A DNA stretch of 64,000 nt from Certhia americana (lineage: Eukaryota > Chordata > Aves > Passeriformes > Certhiidae): NCBI GenBank assembly GCA_018697195.1, contig CM031866.1:11656606-11720605 (forward strand), given 5' to 3'. The notes beneath the pieces are model-generated. The model made no database searches, was not told where the DNA came from, and was given only the letters and a program-made list of their open reading frames with translations. Positions 49,755 through 62,178 of this stretch are shown piece by piece (positions within the stretch are counted from its first letter, which is position 1; each line of letters starts with the position of its first letter). Position numbers and translations under genes: made by a program.

Positions 49755-52700
49755 GTATTTTGCCTCATCACAGCAGACATGTGTGATATTATTTGTTGAT
49801 TTTAATTTTTTTCTAAATGTCTGAATGTCAGCATGATACCTACAAAATTATTTTAAGCAAGGGAATGACTGAAGGTTTCTTGAACTTGTTAAGAAAATAT
49901 AGGTATTTATTAGCTTTTCTGTGTTCTGTCATGGCAAATACATGTGCACCTGTCCTGTTCTCACTTCTGGGCATGTGTCCACATAGAGTTCAACTATTCC
50001 ATAGTGACATCCTGAAAGATTAAGAAACCAAGGGAAGCAACTCCTGATTGATTTGAGTATTGTAACTATTTTATTTCATCTGGAAAGCAGCAAAGACATT
50101 TTATTCTGTTTTTGAGGCTAATGTATTTACCTAGACAGACTGCCTGCATTTCTGGAAGTTTTCCAGAAGAGAATTAAAATTTTCTATCTATTTCTTTTGA
50201 ACAAACTAGAATGCAGTGGAAAAAACAGGGGGAGAGAGAATTGCTGTCTTTCTGCTTCTCTGAATGTGGAAAATGATGATGCATTATGGTGGAAGGGGCA
50301 AGGAATAAGGTGGCAAAAACTGTATTATTTCTCTGCCGTCACCTTCTGCTGAGTGGAGTTGAATGCTCAGGAGGGAGCCCAGTCAGTCTCTAAGAACACC
50401 ACTCAGCAGTGGTCTCTGAGCAGGGAGAGCTTTCTCTGTGTTGAATAATCACTTCACTTCTTTTGAAAGGCAAACTGGTGAGAGAAAAAGTTCCCTCTAC
50501 TGTTCATTTTAGCTTTCATAGCTGTCACAGACTGTATTACATTTCATTCATGGTGTCCTTTATCTATAGCAGTGCAGGAAAGACACTCTGAGCAGCTGAC
50601 ACTCCAAAAGGTGTTCTGTCTTGATGAGGGGTAGCACAGGCTCTTGGGAAAGGCAGCAAGAATATTTGGTGTGTCAGGCACTTGGCTCCTGTTTAAATCA
50701 TGCCTAACAGCAGTAGTAATAGAAAATTAGCTCAAACATGAGAGAAAATACAATGATAAGTATTACATTACTAAGTTATGTATTCTCTGAGGCAAAAACA
50801 TCTTGATGCACTTAAATGACCTTTTCATTTAAAAATGCACTCTCAAAAAGCAGGGTCCTGGTAGACATAACTTCTACATAAAATTAGGAAATAAACGAGT
50901 GTTCAAACAGCTCAAGCTCAGGGATGCAGTTAGAGACTGCACAAGGTGCCACAGCATCGCTTGGACGCCTGTCAGCCTTACCCTGTTTACATTTCCTAGT
51001 CAGTCCTTGCAGGGTATTTACAGAGCAGTACAAGTGTTTCCTCAGGGTGAGAGCTGTCAGTAATGGCAGCATTCAAGAGCTGTTTCTCTATATTTTTCTA
51101 AGCACATGTCCAGTCATTAGCATATCATCTGTGCTGACGTGTCATTTTCAACAAAGATCTGAGCCTCTGAGCAGGTTAAGCCAAACCGAAAGAAGTTAAC
51201 CCAATCTGACTATGGAATTCTTTCCTTTACCCTTTGTACCAAATAATTTTATTGAAATTAAGTGAACTATTATAGTACTAAAATGAGACTCAGTACTAAA
51301 CGATTATTTTTAGGTGAAAAGTTATTTTATCTAATAATAGGTAGTTTTAAAGATTCTGAGTAGAAATATGATTTTTAAAAAAAATGTAAACATAGACATG
51401 TGCATTTATTTCAAATGACTACATTTGTACTAAAATTCTGAAAAATTAGGGAAGTGGATGAGACTATTTCTTTTGAATAGCTGCATTAAACACCAAATTA
51501 ACTTACCTGTAAATATGTTCCAAATTTCTTCCTTAAATGTTTTTTTAGACTGATATGTATTTGTCAGTTCTTTGGTTATGTACAGAAGTGATGTTTATGG
51601 CTGCTGAATTTAGGTGTAGACTGATAAGTGTACTCAGTAACTAAGTGTAACTGAGTAACATTTTCTCATAAAGTAAAATACTCACTAAATCAAAATTTGA
51701 AGGATGTAATAAATTATTAAGTGACATCTTATTGGAGCAATATATTTTTTCCTAGAGGCTTTTAAAAAAAAGGACCAGGGGGAAAATACTAGTAAAAAAA
51801 CCCCAAAACCCACAAATCATCTGAGTTTTTCTCCAAATAGTGTAATTAATGAACGAATTGCTGTGAAGTTTTAAAAATTAGCAATCAAGTATTTATTGTA
51901 TACTTCATTCCACCTCTCCATAGTAGCCATAGGATAAATCAGCTGGTTCACTCTTTATGCATTATTAGTATCCAGTGCTGAATGCTACTGCTTGCAGGAA
52001 TAATCATTTCATGGTTAATCTCTGTGATACCACTGAGGTAGAAATAATGTTGCAGTATATCCAGAATAGCCAGAAATGTACAGATATACCTGCCAATCAT
52101 AAACTAAAGTGAACAACATAAAATTAGTTAGGGGCATTTCCAAAACAAGCAAAATGGAGCAAATATTTCTTATTAAAAACGATCAACTAACTCCAAAACC
52201 TAAGGAAGTACAGCAACAGGGACAAGGATCTTTCTTTTTAAAAGCATATTGATTTGTTCTGTGATACTTGTTTTCTCTTAAGAACTGTAAATCAATCATT
52301 GAACAAAGGGAAAAAAAGATTTTATTACATTAATAAAAACTAAAAATCCACTCTTTAAATGGGTAATAAACCATATGTCTTTATTACTTTCTACCTACAT
52401 AGTGAGTAGATATCATGTATACCTACACAGGAAGAGAAGGAGGGATGTGCTGCCCACAAAACTATGCTAGACCTACATAGATTGTATTGACAGATTTGGG
52501 GTTGAGTATCTTGTTCTAAACTGTTTGGCTTTAACAGTGCTTCCTCTTTTCTAATGGTTTGGGTGACTGTAACTGCCATGTTAAAAGGAGATATATTACT
52601 AAAATTGGACCTCATGACCCGCAGTCACTAGCAAAGTTGATTTTTAAGTAAAATTCATTAAAATGATATTAACTAAAACAGTGATTTATGACAGTAAAAT

Positions 52701-55700
52701 GCATAATTATTTTCAAATGGACGAAAACTCTAAAGAAAGCATCAATGTGATAGTATTAGAAGTTTCTTAATTCTTGAAACATGATGAGCACTAAACGGCT
52801 TCTTAAAAATGTAATTAATCTTTCTGGTTTTCCATACAGAGAGAAGCAAACAATTGCTGAGGTCTAAATTAATTTAAGGTGATCAGTTTACAGCCATTTT
52901 TCCAGTATTATTCATGCCTAGGTAACAGAAAAAATGATAGACAAGCATAAAATTATTTCTAAACCATGAAAATTTCCACCTCCCCCTCTTGGCTACAGGT
53001 TATGAACTCCTTAAATTAAAGCCATATTTCCATGCATAGCCATCTGTTTAAACAGATAGTGCTTGAACATATACATTTGTTTTCAGTTGTGATAATTCAG
53101 TGAGAGGTCCCTCAAATTTAAATTACAGAATAGGTGAGCATAACTGATCTTCTGTAACATATTATTGTTTCGTATTTACTGACAAATAGAAATGAGGTCC
53201 AAAAGAAGAAAAGGAGGCATTTAACAAAAGATATCTGTCACATACAAGGCTTTTGGCTATGAACATCCCCTGGTTCCCAGCTTCCAGAACTGGCAGATTA
53301 TTTTCAAAATATAAAAAGAAGTTGATGTTAGAATTAATGATGGGTGGTTTTGCATTTAATTCTTATTCATAGGCTGTTCTCTAAACTGAAGGTTTTTTAA
53401 ACTCTTGCGACACTTGTGTGTTCCAAAGGCAAGGTAAAAGGACTGTTTACATCAAAACCCATGAGCCAAGAGACTTCCCTGAGTCTGAACTATTTTCACA
53501 TATTAAAGAGCATTCCTCGAAGCCCTTTGGCTTCTTGGACAGCTTTGTTCTGCTTGAGTTACAGAAAGCAGTGTGGGTAGGAAGGTATTCAGCTTGAGGT
53601 GGTGTTTAGTCTTGTGTAATAAATCAGTCAATTTAAGACTGTAAATAAATGTTGTTATTAATTTATATAATTACAGTAAGGCAAATCTATCCAGTAAGAA
53701 TCTTATGTGAAATTCAGCCCTTTGTGTACCAGCACAGTGCTGAGAGTTCATTCCCTGTACCCCAGGCTTAATCCTCATCTGTCACTCAAACTCACATTCT
53801 CATTGATGATCCTTCCTGCTCTGCTGCCCTTTCCAATTTCAGTTCCACCGTCTTGCTTTTCTCAAATATGTTTCCTTCAGATCTTCTGTGGCCTAAAACT
53901 ATTGCTCTTGATTGCATTATAAGTAGTACTTTAAAAAAAACTACTTAAAAAAAAAGTTTTGAAATAATTTTAAAGACTGTTACAGTGGACAGAGCTGCTG
54001 TAGAGTAGCTACAGCAGAGGAAGTACAAGCAAAATTTAAAATTAGAGATGGAGAATGCTAAGTCTCATACATACAGTGAATTTGAAGTTTAACCAATTTT
54101 TATGGGCTTTTACATATCTGTAACTATGACAATTTTGTAATTGTTATAATTGTTACCCATTTAATTCATATATTTTAAATTTTTTGAGTAAAAAAATGGA
54201 AAAGAACATAAATTAGGAGTTAACAATATAGAGAGAAAATATTGTACTTGAAAGAGATTGAGAAAAAAGGACACTGAGAGAACTATGAAACATTTAGGGA
54301 ATTGAAGATTGTGTCAGAAAGAACCGCCCAATGAATTACATATAAAATTGTTAGGAAGTGTAGTACAGAACCAAACAGATTTATTTTGCAAGGCAATTTG
54401 CAGTTTGGAACAAGTGATGATGAGCTGATGTGACATGTTGATGTACATTTTCTTTCCTAAAGTTATCCCAAATACATTTTGGTAAGTTATTTTTGTTTGA
54501 CTAGTTTTGAAGTTAAATGCTTTAATTCACATCCTGAAGTTTGCAGTAGAATCTATTTTAAATTTTTTAGTAACTATGAAGAATGCAGCTATGAATCCAA
54601 TCTTTGTGGCACATCTGAAAGCCAGAATCTTCATACCTAGCTGGGTTTGTACAAACGTGCAGGATTAAGGCCTTAGGTAAGCGAGGATGAGCTGCTGCTC
54701 CCCAGGGGAGGGGCAGTGAGGCAGGAGAACACAGCAAGCAGGGCAGGGCCAGGGCAGCCAGTGCCCCAACCCAGTACCCCAGGCAGGCCTGGGAATGGCA
54801 GCAAGAGTCAAACAACAGGGCAAAAGCCTGTGCTGATGGAACAGGTCCAAGGCCAAACTGGCACTCCTGGAGCTCAGGGGCAGGGCCAGGGTGCAGCCAG
54901 GGCAGGGCACAGCAGTGAGCACCAGGCTGGTCCATAACAGCACAGCAGGGTCAGACTCAGGCCTGGCAATGAGTCCAAGGCTGGGGGTCCCACTCAGTGA
55001 CCTCTCATAGGCAGAGCTGTGCTTGAGCCAATATTCCAATCTAGGAATGAGACAGTCTTGGAAAACATTTCCAGTAGAGGAAGCATAGTATCTAGCTCTA
55101 GCACAAAAGATACAGCCAAGTTTTATGTCATGCTGAAATAATCTACAAAACCCAATTATAAAAGAGGTTATACATTAAAATAAAAAGTAAACATCTTTGT
55201 CACATAGCAGAGATTACTCTTAGTTTCTCTCCCACTAGTCCATACTGTTTCACTTCTCCCAGTACTCAGATGTTTTCAGTCTTTTCACAAGTGTCTGCTT
55301 TGTTTGTGGTTATTTGGAGTGTTCTGATGATTGTTTTGCATCCTGTTATGAACTGGTACTGAGCTTTAATTAGCTTCCTTATTAATATTCATAGTTTTAT
55401 GATATTTGTTATGGTGACAACTTTTCATAATAAATGAGAAATCATTATGACTCTCCCTGAGATTCTGTGTAATGTTACATCATTCATGATAAATTCTTTA
55501 GGCTTGAAAGGAACAGGAAAGGCTTTTGAAGTTTTCGTTTACCTAGATTAATTAAGTTCTATGCCTTCTTAGAGGTTTCTGATATAATGTATTTAGTCTA
55601 TTACTGTTACACAGTTATCTTATCTTGGGTTCCCAAAAGGTTTACTTGCTATAAAGGTTAACACATTTTACTTAGACCTTACATAATAGTAATTTTTTTA

Positions 55701-58700
55701 GGTAACTTTGTTGGCTTCTGGGAACTAGTTTATCTAATTAATGCTTATAGCTGTGTGTAAAAGATTGAAAAGATTCCATCTCTGTGCAAGTATTCCCTTG
55801 AAACTACTAGAAAATTTCTTCATTTAGAGAAAAACTAAAATAGTCCTCAGGTATAAGTCCTTCTGCAGAGAAATTCCTTTTCGCTGTATGATTTGATCTC
55901 TAAAAACAGCAGCCATTCCAGGTCAGGCCATCAGAACTCTACATAAAGAGCTACACAACAGGAGAAAAGTTGCCATGGGAAAAGCAGGAAATGTTTATGA
56001 AAAGTTTGATTAGGCTCCTACTGCTGTGTCATGTTTCATCTATATGCTGCTACCCTGAAAGATGCCATTATATTCAGAAGCAGGGCAAACTTCACTGGAA
56101 TTAGTTTACTATACTTGCATAGCAATTTATTTTGTTTGTTTATTGCATGCATACTCAATCAAATACTTTTATGATACTGATTTTGATGGGATTTTAATAA
56201 AATTGAAATATTAGGCATTGGTTATGAATAGAGAGATTCTATAGGAGAAAATTTAGTTTAGTTGATTGGAGAAATATGTCTTTCTAGTGTACATTTGGGG
56301 GAAAAAATACCCACATTTTTATTTTTTGAGTTAGGTATATTAGAAGAAAAAAAAATTGTTTTAAAAATACATCATTGAAATAAGTGAGAAATTGGAGACT
56401 AACAAATAGCTGCATAGTGGCAAATCCAGGCAAAATCTGGAGAAATTCATAAGGTTTCCCTAAGTATCAGAGAGGCATTGTTTGCTTTCTGGGAAGAATC
56501 CAGGATGACACTTTGACAGATTCAAGATTGATTAAAAGCTGCAACTTCACTGGACAGCAGAACAATGTCTTGATAATGTCTTATTCACATCAACATGTGT
56601 TTCCTTGTGTCACCTGTCTCCTGCCATAGCCTTTGGTCTTGTCAATCAGCTTCTGTCCTAATTGCATGTTCCTTTTGTTCAGATAAACATCTTGCTGTTT
56701 GGAAATCATTAATGTAGCTACTGCAGCACTGAGGACATAACACATCTAGTGGGGGTTTCACAGGTAGCAGCATTGCCTTGTATTATCTTTATAGCCACCA
56801 GAAAAACCTGGAAGTTACTTAGTAATAATGTTGATTTACTGTCTTGGCAGGCCTTAAAAAAATAGAATCTTTCTTCAAAGCTGCTGTTCCATGGCAATGT
56901 AGGGGAAAATATGAGCTATTACCTACTGCATTAAGTGTAAAAGATCAGTATCACAAGCTGCAGTTTTGATAGATCTGAATGACAGTTTAGAATCCATTTC
57001 ATAGCTCTGAGTGGTAATAATTGCATTTCAAAAGTTTTGGTATGGATTACTGTACATCTCTTTTTGCACACCTTTTAGCACCAGGCCTGCAGTTGTAGTT
57101 CTTTAGAGCAAGGTTTGGTAAAATTGAATAAATTTCTCCAACATAATGAAAACAGGATGCCACCCAATCTTGCAAAACAAACCTTTCAAGAAAGGAACAT
57201 ATTCATGTTTGGGAATAATAGTTCATCAGATAGAAAAAAACCCCAGAGTGCGAAATCCAAAATGCCCCTACATATTTTGAAGTCTAAACATTTTAAGTAG
57301 CATAAAATACAGAATTTTAAATAGTTGTTTCCTTTTCCCAGTACTCATTCTCAGCTACACAGAAGAATTTGCTATTTCTCTATCTGTGATGGAAAAAAAA
57401 ATAAAAATTGGGTCATATGGTAAGTCAGAACACTAAAATAACGTTACTGGAAAGTATTTATTAAAGCAAGCTGGGACTTTCTGAATCAGTTTTAGCAGAA
57501 ACAGCAACATCTCATCAATAAGCCAAACTACAATCAGACTTCAGACCCATCTGAGGAGTCAAAAGACAAGGGAGAGGACGGTACTTTCCTTCCTAGCTAA
57601 TTGTGTCCAGGAAGGGGAGTGGTGATCAGGCTGCAGTAATTGATGGCTTATCTTTAGCAGCTGTGCAGACTTGGCTCAGGGGTATTTCTAAAAGCAAGCA
57701 AGGACAGATCTCTTTTTTCAGGAAGATGTGAAGATCAACATCAGTGTGAATTATGCCTATGAAAATCTTGTGACAAATTTGAAATGAGGAAGAATTTAAA
57801 ATGGAAGAAAATATGAGTTCTGTTATGAGGATAAATGTATAGCTGCAGAATTTATTCATTGGCTCTATAGGTGAGTTAAAGATGTAGCTCTTGTGAAACA
57901 CTGAAGTTCCTAAGGATTAGGTAAGTAGCCTGTAAAAGAGTGCTGGAGGAAAAACTAAACTAAAGCAGATATGTAAACACATTTTATTTTCTGTTCATGC
58001 ACTGCTAAATTTCTGAATCTGAACTACTAGAAAACAGATGTTTTTGCTGTACCATGTGTTTTAGCCATTTAAAAAGGTTATCTCTAAGAAATCAGAAAAT
58101 TATATTTCATTACTGTAGTAATGTTCTCAAAATGCAGACTAATAAAATTTAGTCCCAAAGAAACTAAGAACTTGTAATTTTAGTTTTAAAAGCAACCAAG
58201 AACTCAGAACTGTAAACTATTTGAAGTGAAAGGCAGCAGTAATACAAATGTATGATTGAAGATAATATAGCTACTGAAATTTATGGTTTTATACAATAAG
58301 AAAGCAAATGGTAAAGAAAAATGTATACTTAGATTTAAAACTAAAATTATACTGTGTGGATAAGTAACTGGGTGCTGACCTATAGTAAGTTTTGTTCTCT
58401 GCTCTGTTATTTTAAAACTAAATTTTCAAGAGCAACTTGAACATCTGTAAAAAGGAACCTGTGTAGAGGCATAAGTTTACTGCTACCAGAAAAGTATCTT
58501 GGAGGAAACTCTGCCTTCTTTTGCCACAAACACACAAAAATAGCTATATGAAGCAGTTGGATAATGCTAGATCATTAATCTATGCAAGGTTTAAAAAAAG
58601 TAAGCCTTACTGTGGTATAGTTAACTGTGGAATGCCTAGATCACTTCATTTTCCTTTGCAGTTTTATTAAACTGCTACATATTGCACAGCTTTTTAATGT

Positions 58701-61700
58701 TATAATTACTCTTTTATCTGTACTGCATAATTGAGGCCTATGAAAAATTTAAAATTGAATTATCATTTTATACCCAATAATCCTTGATGGGATACTATTT
58801 CTGTAGTCCCATATCCCAAACATATTTTCCAATAAGAATAGTGTGTCTTTCTACCAAGTGCATTAATTGACTTGAAAGCTAGTGATGTAAAACACCTGGT
58901 TTTCAGCTGAAAACTATTTCAGTGCAATCAGTTTCACCTAATGACCCATGCTGGAACAAGGAGAGGCTTTTGTAGGCCAGGTGGATGTAATATTGCTAAT
59001 GTGGCTTTGGCCTGGTGTGCAAGACCTTGGTAGTAACTGCACCAACAGAGATACTCCCAAAGAACTTGTGCTGCTGCAGTCTATGAATGAATAACAAGTT
59101 TAAATCCTCACAAAAAAGTTTGGGGTGTGTTACTGTCTTACTCTCATTACATGTTAAATTGTGCATGTTTCAAAAATTACAGCAGTGGAAGTGACACCCT
59201 TGCAAGTACCATTTTTGGGATTCGAAAAAACAAGAAGACGTTATTCATCTTTCTTTATTGTTTCTGTCCTCCTCCTGAACTATAAAATAAAACTCAAAAT
59301 TGTCGTCAGCATTATCCCATATTTGTACAAGAATAAGCATTACTGGAATATTCTGAAAAGCACATTTAAAGGAGATAAAAGCCAAACAAATATTTTTGGG
59401 GTAGTACACTATCCAAGTATGTCTGCTTGATATGTCCTTTGGAGATTGATTTAAGCACATGATGTTAGTTTCAGCCTGACTGTTGCCAGTGGGGAGTGAA
59501 AATTGCCAAATAAAAAATGTTATAATAGAGTTTAATTATTTCAATGCTTCTTCCACAGTTTGTTTCCAGTTATACTCAAAGCTGCTGAAATTGACATTAG
59601 TGATGAATACTTTGAAATTAATGCAGATGTTCAGGATTGCCTATTACAAACAAATAAGCATTCAGAAGATGTCATTTTTTGTCTGGATGTGGCCACACTG
59701 CAACTGCTCTATAATTAACTGCCTTACAAGGAAGTTTATAGTGAGATTAATTTTACAAGAGCTGCCATGAAAATGCAAATCATCACTGCAATGCTAGAGC
59801 AGTTTTAATGTATTTGGCCAGCAAAATTAAAAAGGAAAACACCTATTAAATAAAAGTGTCAATGTAACTTTGGTTTTCTATCAAAAATCCTTAGCTTTTG
59901 ATAAAACTGACTGAAGAGCCCCTGTGTTTATCTAGCCTGTGCATTCCTTTGCACATACATGTCATTGTTTGGTAAATCACTGCAACAAGATTGGTTATTT
60001 TGATCCTTCTGGCTAAGAGATGTGAAAGCCCACTGAGCTTGATGCATGGTGCATCAAAACTTGGACCTGGGCTGCTTGCTGAGCCCACCAGATCTGAATA
60101 TTGCAATACTTCTCTTAAGGTGTCTCCTGTAGTCCTCCTTGTCCTGTTGTTCTTGTGGCCTGCACATCATCAGAGTCCACAGCTGAGTATTATGCTGTAG
60201 GGGAGGTGAATCAGTATAATTTTCAGGCACTCCTAAGGCATTTGCCATTTGTTTTTAAACTTTCTGTTGTTCCATCACAGGCAATATTATGCTCTTCTAA
60301 TTGCCAGATGTGATTTCCTTGTTTCCTGGCTTAATGCTTGTGTGAAGTTCCCTAATCTGCTGTTGTTTATGTTGTTTAAAAAAATAATAACAATGCATTT
60401 GCCTGGCACATATGTTCCTTGTGTGCAGCTCAGTTAGCAGACTGGTCATTCCCAGCAGTATCTGGAGGGCTTTGCTGCCCAGAATTCCTGTAAAGCACAT
60501 GTCATCAGAAGCTTTGTTCAGTATTGATAAAGTGTTTTCTGCCAGGTAACTAATTAGTTTGACTAAATCTGAATAGAAAATTAACAAACATTTGTCCAAA
60601 CTGGACCCATCACTGTGTCAGCAGGAAGTGGACAGGTAGAAACTGCTCCTTGCTGTGTCTGTCTGAGCTGAGCTTCTAAGTGGCTCAAGAAGTCTATTCA
60701 ACTGCCTGATCTGACTGCTCTGGTTAGCAGTCTGATCATATATTGGTGACTTCCTAAAAGTACTGCAAACCAGTTAAACCAGTTTTTGTCCCCCTCTGTA
60801 CATCATGCTTCAAAACTTAATACTTTTTCCCCTACTTTTATTTAAGGCAGAGAAAGCTGTTTCTCTCTGTTCCTTCTGAATCAACACTGACAATTCAATC
60901 TCCATCTGACCTTGAGGTTAATTACCCTGGTAATCCCTAAGGTTAATTATTATCCAGTATTTCCAGTGTAGTTAACAACTGCAGGATGGGGTGAACCAAT
61001 TTCTAGTATCACTTGGTTGATTTATCTTTTGTCGAAAACAAAAAACCAGTTGTGAAGTGGAAAAAGGCTGGACTTGCAAACATGCAGCCTGAGAGATGAG
61101 GGAAGGGGAAGAAGAGCCTCTTCATACTTTGTTTGCATCATGTGCACTCAGCTGTGTGTATCAGATGGAACACTTTCCTCCTCAAATAAAAGAGCACTGT
61201 TCCAAAAGTCCAAAATAATTAAATAGTAATGTGTCGACCAAGGGATGGCACTGGACTATAACATAAATATGCTGAAAAAACTTTACTTAGTAAACAGGTT
61301 TCTACTGTCCTCTGTAAATTATATGTGTAGAAATTTACTGTATAATTTTTATTTTGCAACTTAACTGGTATATAAGGCAGTGGCTTTTGAATTACTTAGA
61401 ATCCTGCAGGAGTGGTGGAATCTACACTAATTATTTAAACCTGTGCTTAACAGTCATTAATGGAATTGTTATTTTTCAGTTTAAACCAATGCTCTTCACA
61501 GGTGTGGTGAAATAGCTGAATAATAAACCCTAATTATAAATGGCCTGTGCAAGTGTGTAACTTCTGTGTGAGGGCAACCAAATGTGTAAGAGACTGTATT
61601 TCAAGTATTGGATGGAGCAAATATTAGTTTTTGTTTAGTGGTACCTTTGTGGGGGGAGGGAGTATTGCTTTTATGTTGCGTGGCTTCTCAATAACTCCTT

Positions 61701-62111
61701 TAGTGCAGTTGGCAAAGACTTCTGTCTCACAAGGATATGGCTTTACAGAGGAAATTTAAAGGTTTCCTTTTTTTTTCACTGTCTTGGTGGTTTGGATTTT
61801 GATGTTTTCTGCCTCTCGTCCTGCAACTTAATGTTAAAGACCTTGTAATCCTGATTCATGAACCACTAATTGGGAAACATTTCTTTGCTAATGTTCTTTT
61901 TATACTTTGATAATATGAGAAACAGGAACTGTCTTTTCAAGCCAGTAAACTCTTAGCTTTAATGGAATCCCTTGAAATCCAAAGGTGATACTGTGAGATA
62001 ATGATGGATCTGACTTAAATCTAGGCACAGGTGGAGCAATCAGATGTCTTTTAATTATTTATTTTCATACTCTGTTCTGAGTACTTCTTTTTTTTCCTTC
62101 CTTTTCTCCAG
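49755..62111 (+). other. UNC13C intron 6 (12.4 kb)
   Basis: The longest intron seen. Munc13-1/-2 have more linker sequence between C2A and the calmodulin motif, so extra phase 2-to-2 exons could be hidden here; none met acceptor, frame and donor criteria. It contains a GC-rich patch at 54.66-55.03 kb. Confidence 0.65.
54660..55030. repeat. GC-rich island, possible unidentified repeat
   Basis: About 370 bp of sharply higher G+C with repeated CAGGGCAGGGCCAGGG-like motifs, set in AT-rich intron. Long overlapping ORFs on the minus strand are composition artefacts rich in Leu, Pro and Ala. It resembles neither the CR1 tail nor an exon with splice sites. It may be an LTR fragment or a degenerate minisatellite. 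Confidence 0.4.
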
Positions 62112-62178
62112 AAGAAATACAGACCAAGGTAATGGAGGTAATTTTGCAAAAGCGAGATGGGCCAGGGCTTTTCAGAAG
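62112..62178 (+). CDS. UNC13C: UNC13C coding exon 7, calmodulin-binding-like motif (residues 177-199)
   Basis: The acceptor TTTCCTTCCTTTTCTCCAG has a long pyrimidine tract and the donor is AAG|GTAAGA; phase 2 in, phase 0 out. In the frame demanded by exon 6 it encodes NTDQGNGGNFAKARWARAFQ and K. Munc13-1 and Munc13-2 have AKANWLRAFNKV in their calmodulin-binding helix, where the Trp is an anchor residue; here that Trp is residue 193. A second frame is also open, but only this one continues from exon 6 and matches the family. The next exon was not found before 64 kb. Confidence 0.85.

Larger units (their letters stand above)
36958..62178 (+). other. UNC13C: UNC13C 5' part: C2A-type N-terminus (partial, runs off right edge)
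   Basis: Gene-level entry. Seven exons with GT-AG ends join in frame into 597 nt (199 codons). Residues 1 to about 131 align without gaps to the C2A domain at the N-terminus of Munc13-1 and ubMunc13-2. The last exon matches the Munc13 calmodulin-binding segment. Munc13 proteins prime synaptic and secretory vesicles at the plasma membrane; the C2A domain does not bind calcium, forms homodimers and binds the RIM zinc finger. The symbol rests on synteny: UNC13C is the divergent neighbour of WDR72 in vertebrates. Mammalian Munc13-3 is described as lacking C2A, so this is an alternative or ancestral N-terminus. The C1, C2B, MUN and C2C parts would lie beyond 64 kb. A separate UNC13 paralogue is possible but less likely. 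Confidence 0.85.

Noticed and set aside
51018..51048. Possible extra UNC13C exon (acceptor TCCTTGCAG, donor GTGAGA), open in the needed frame
   Set aside because: Only about 30 nt long, does not resemble Munc13 sequence and has a weak pyrimidine tract; chance matches of this quality are expected in 12 kb.
52841..52861. Possible extra UNC13C exon after TTTTCCATACAG
   Set aside because: The acceptor is good but the only donor nearby (GTCTAA) is poor and a stop follows at once; no similarity.
54567..55039. Two 120-codon minus-strand ORFs
   Set aside because: They are low-complexity products of the GC-rich block, overlap each other in different frames, and lack start context and splice sites.
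56849..56900. Acceptor-like CTGTCTTGGCAG
   Set aside because: In the frame required by exon 6 a stop occurs at the second codon.
59161..59430. 89-codon plus-strand ORF
   Set aside because: AT-rich chance ORF with no similarity, codon signal or splice support; it overlaps a minus-strand ORF of similar length.
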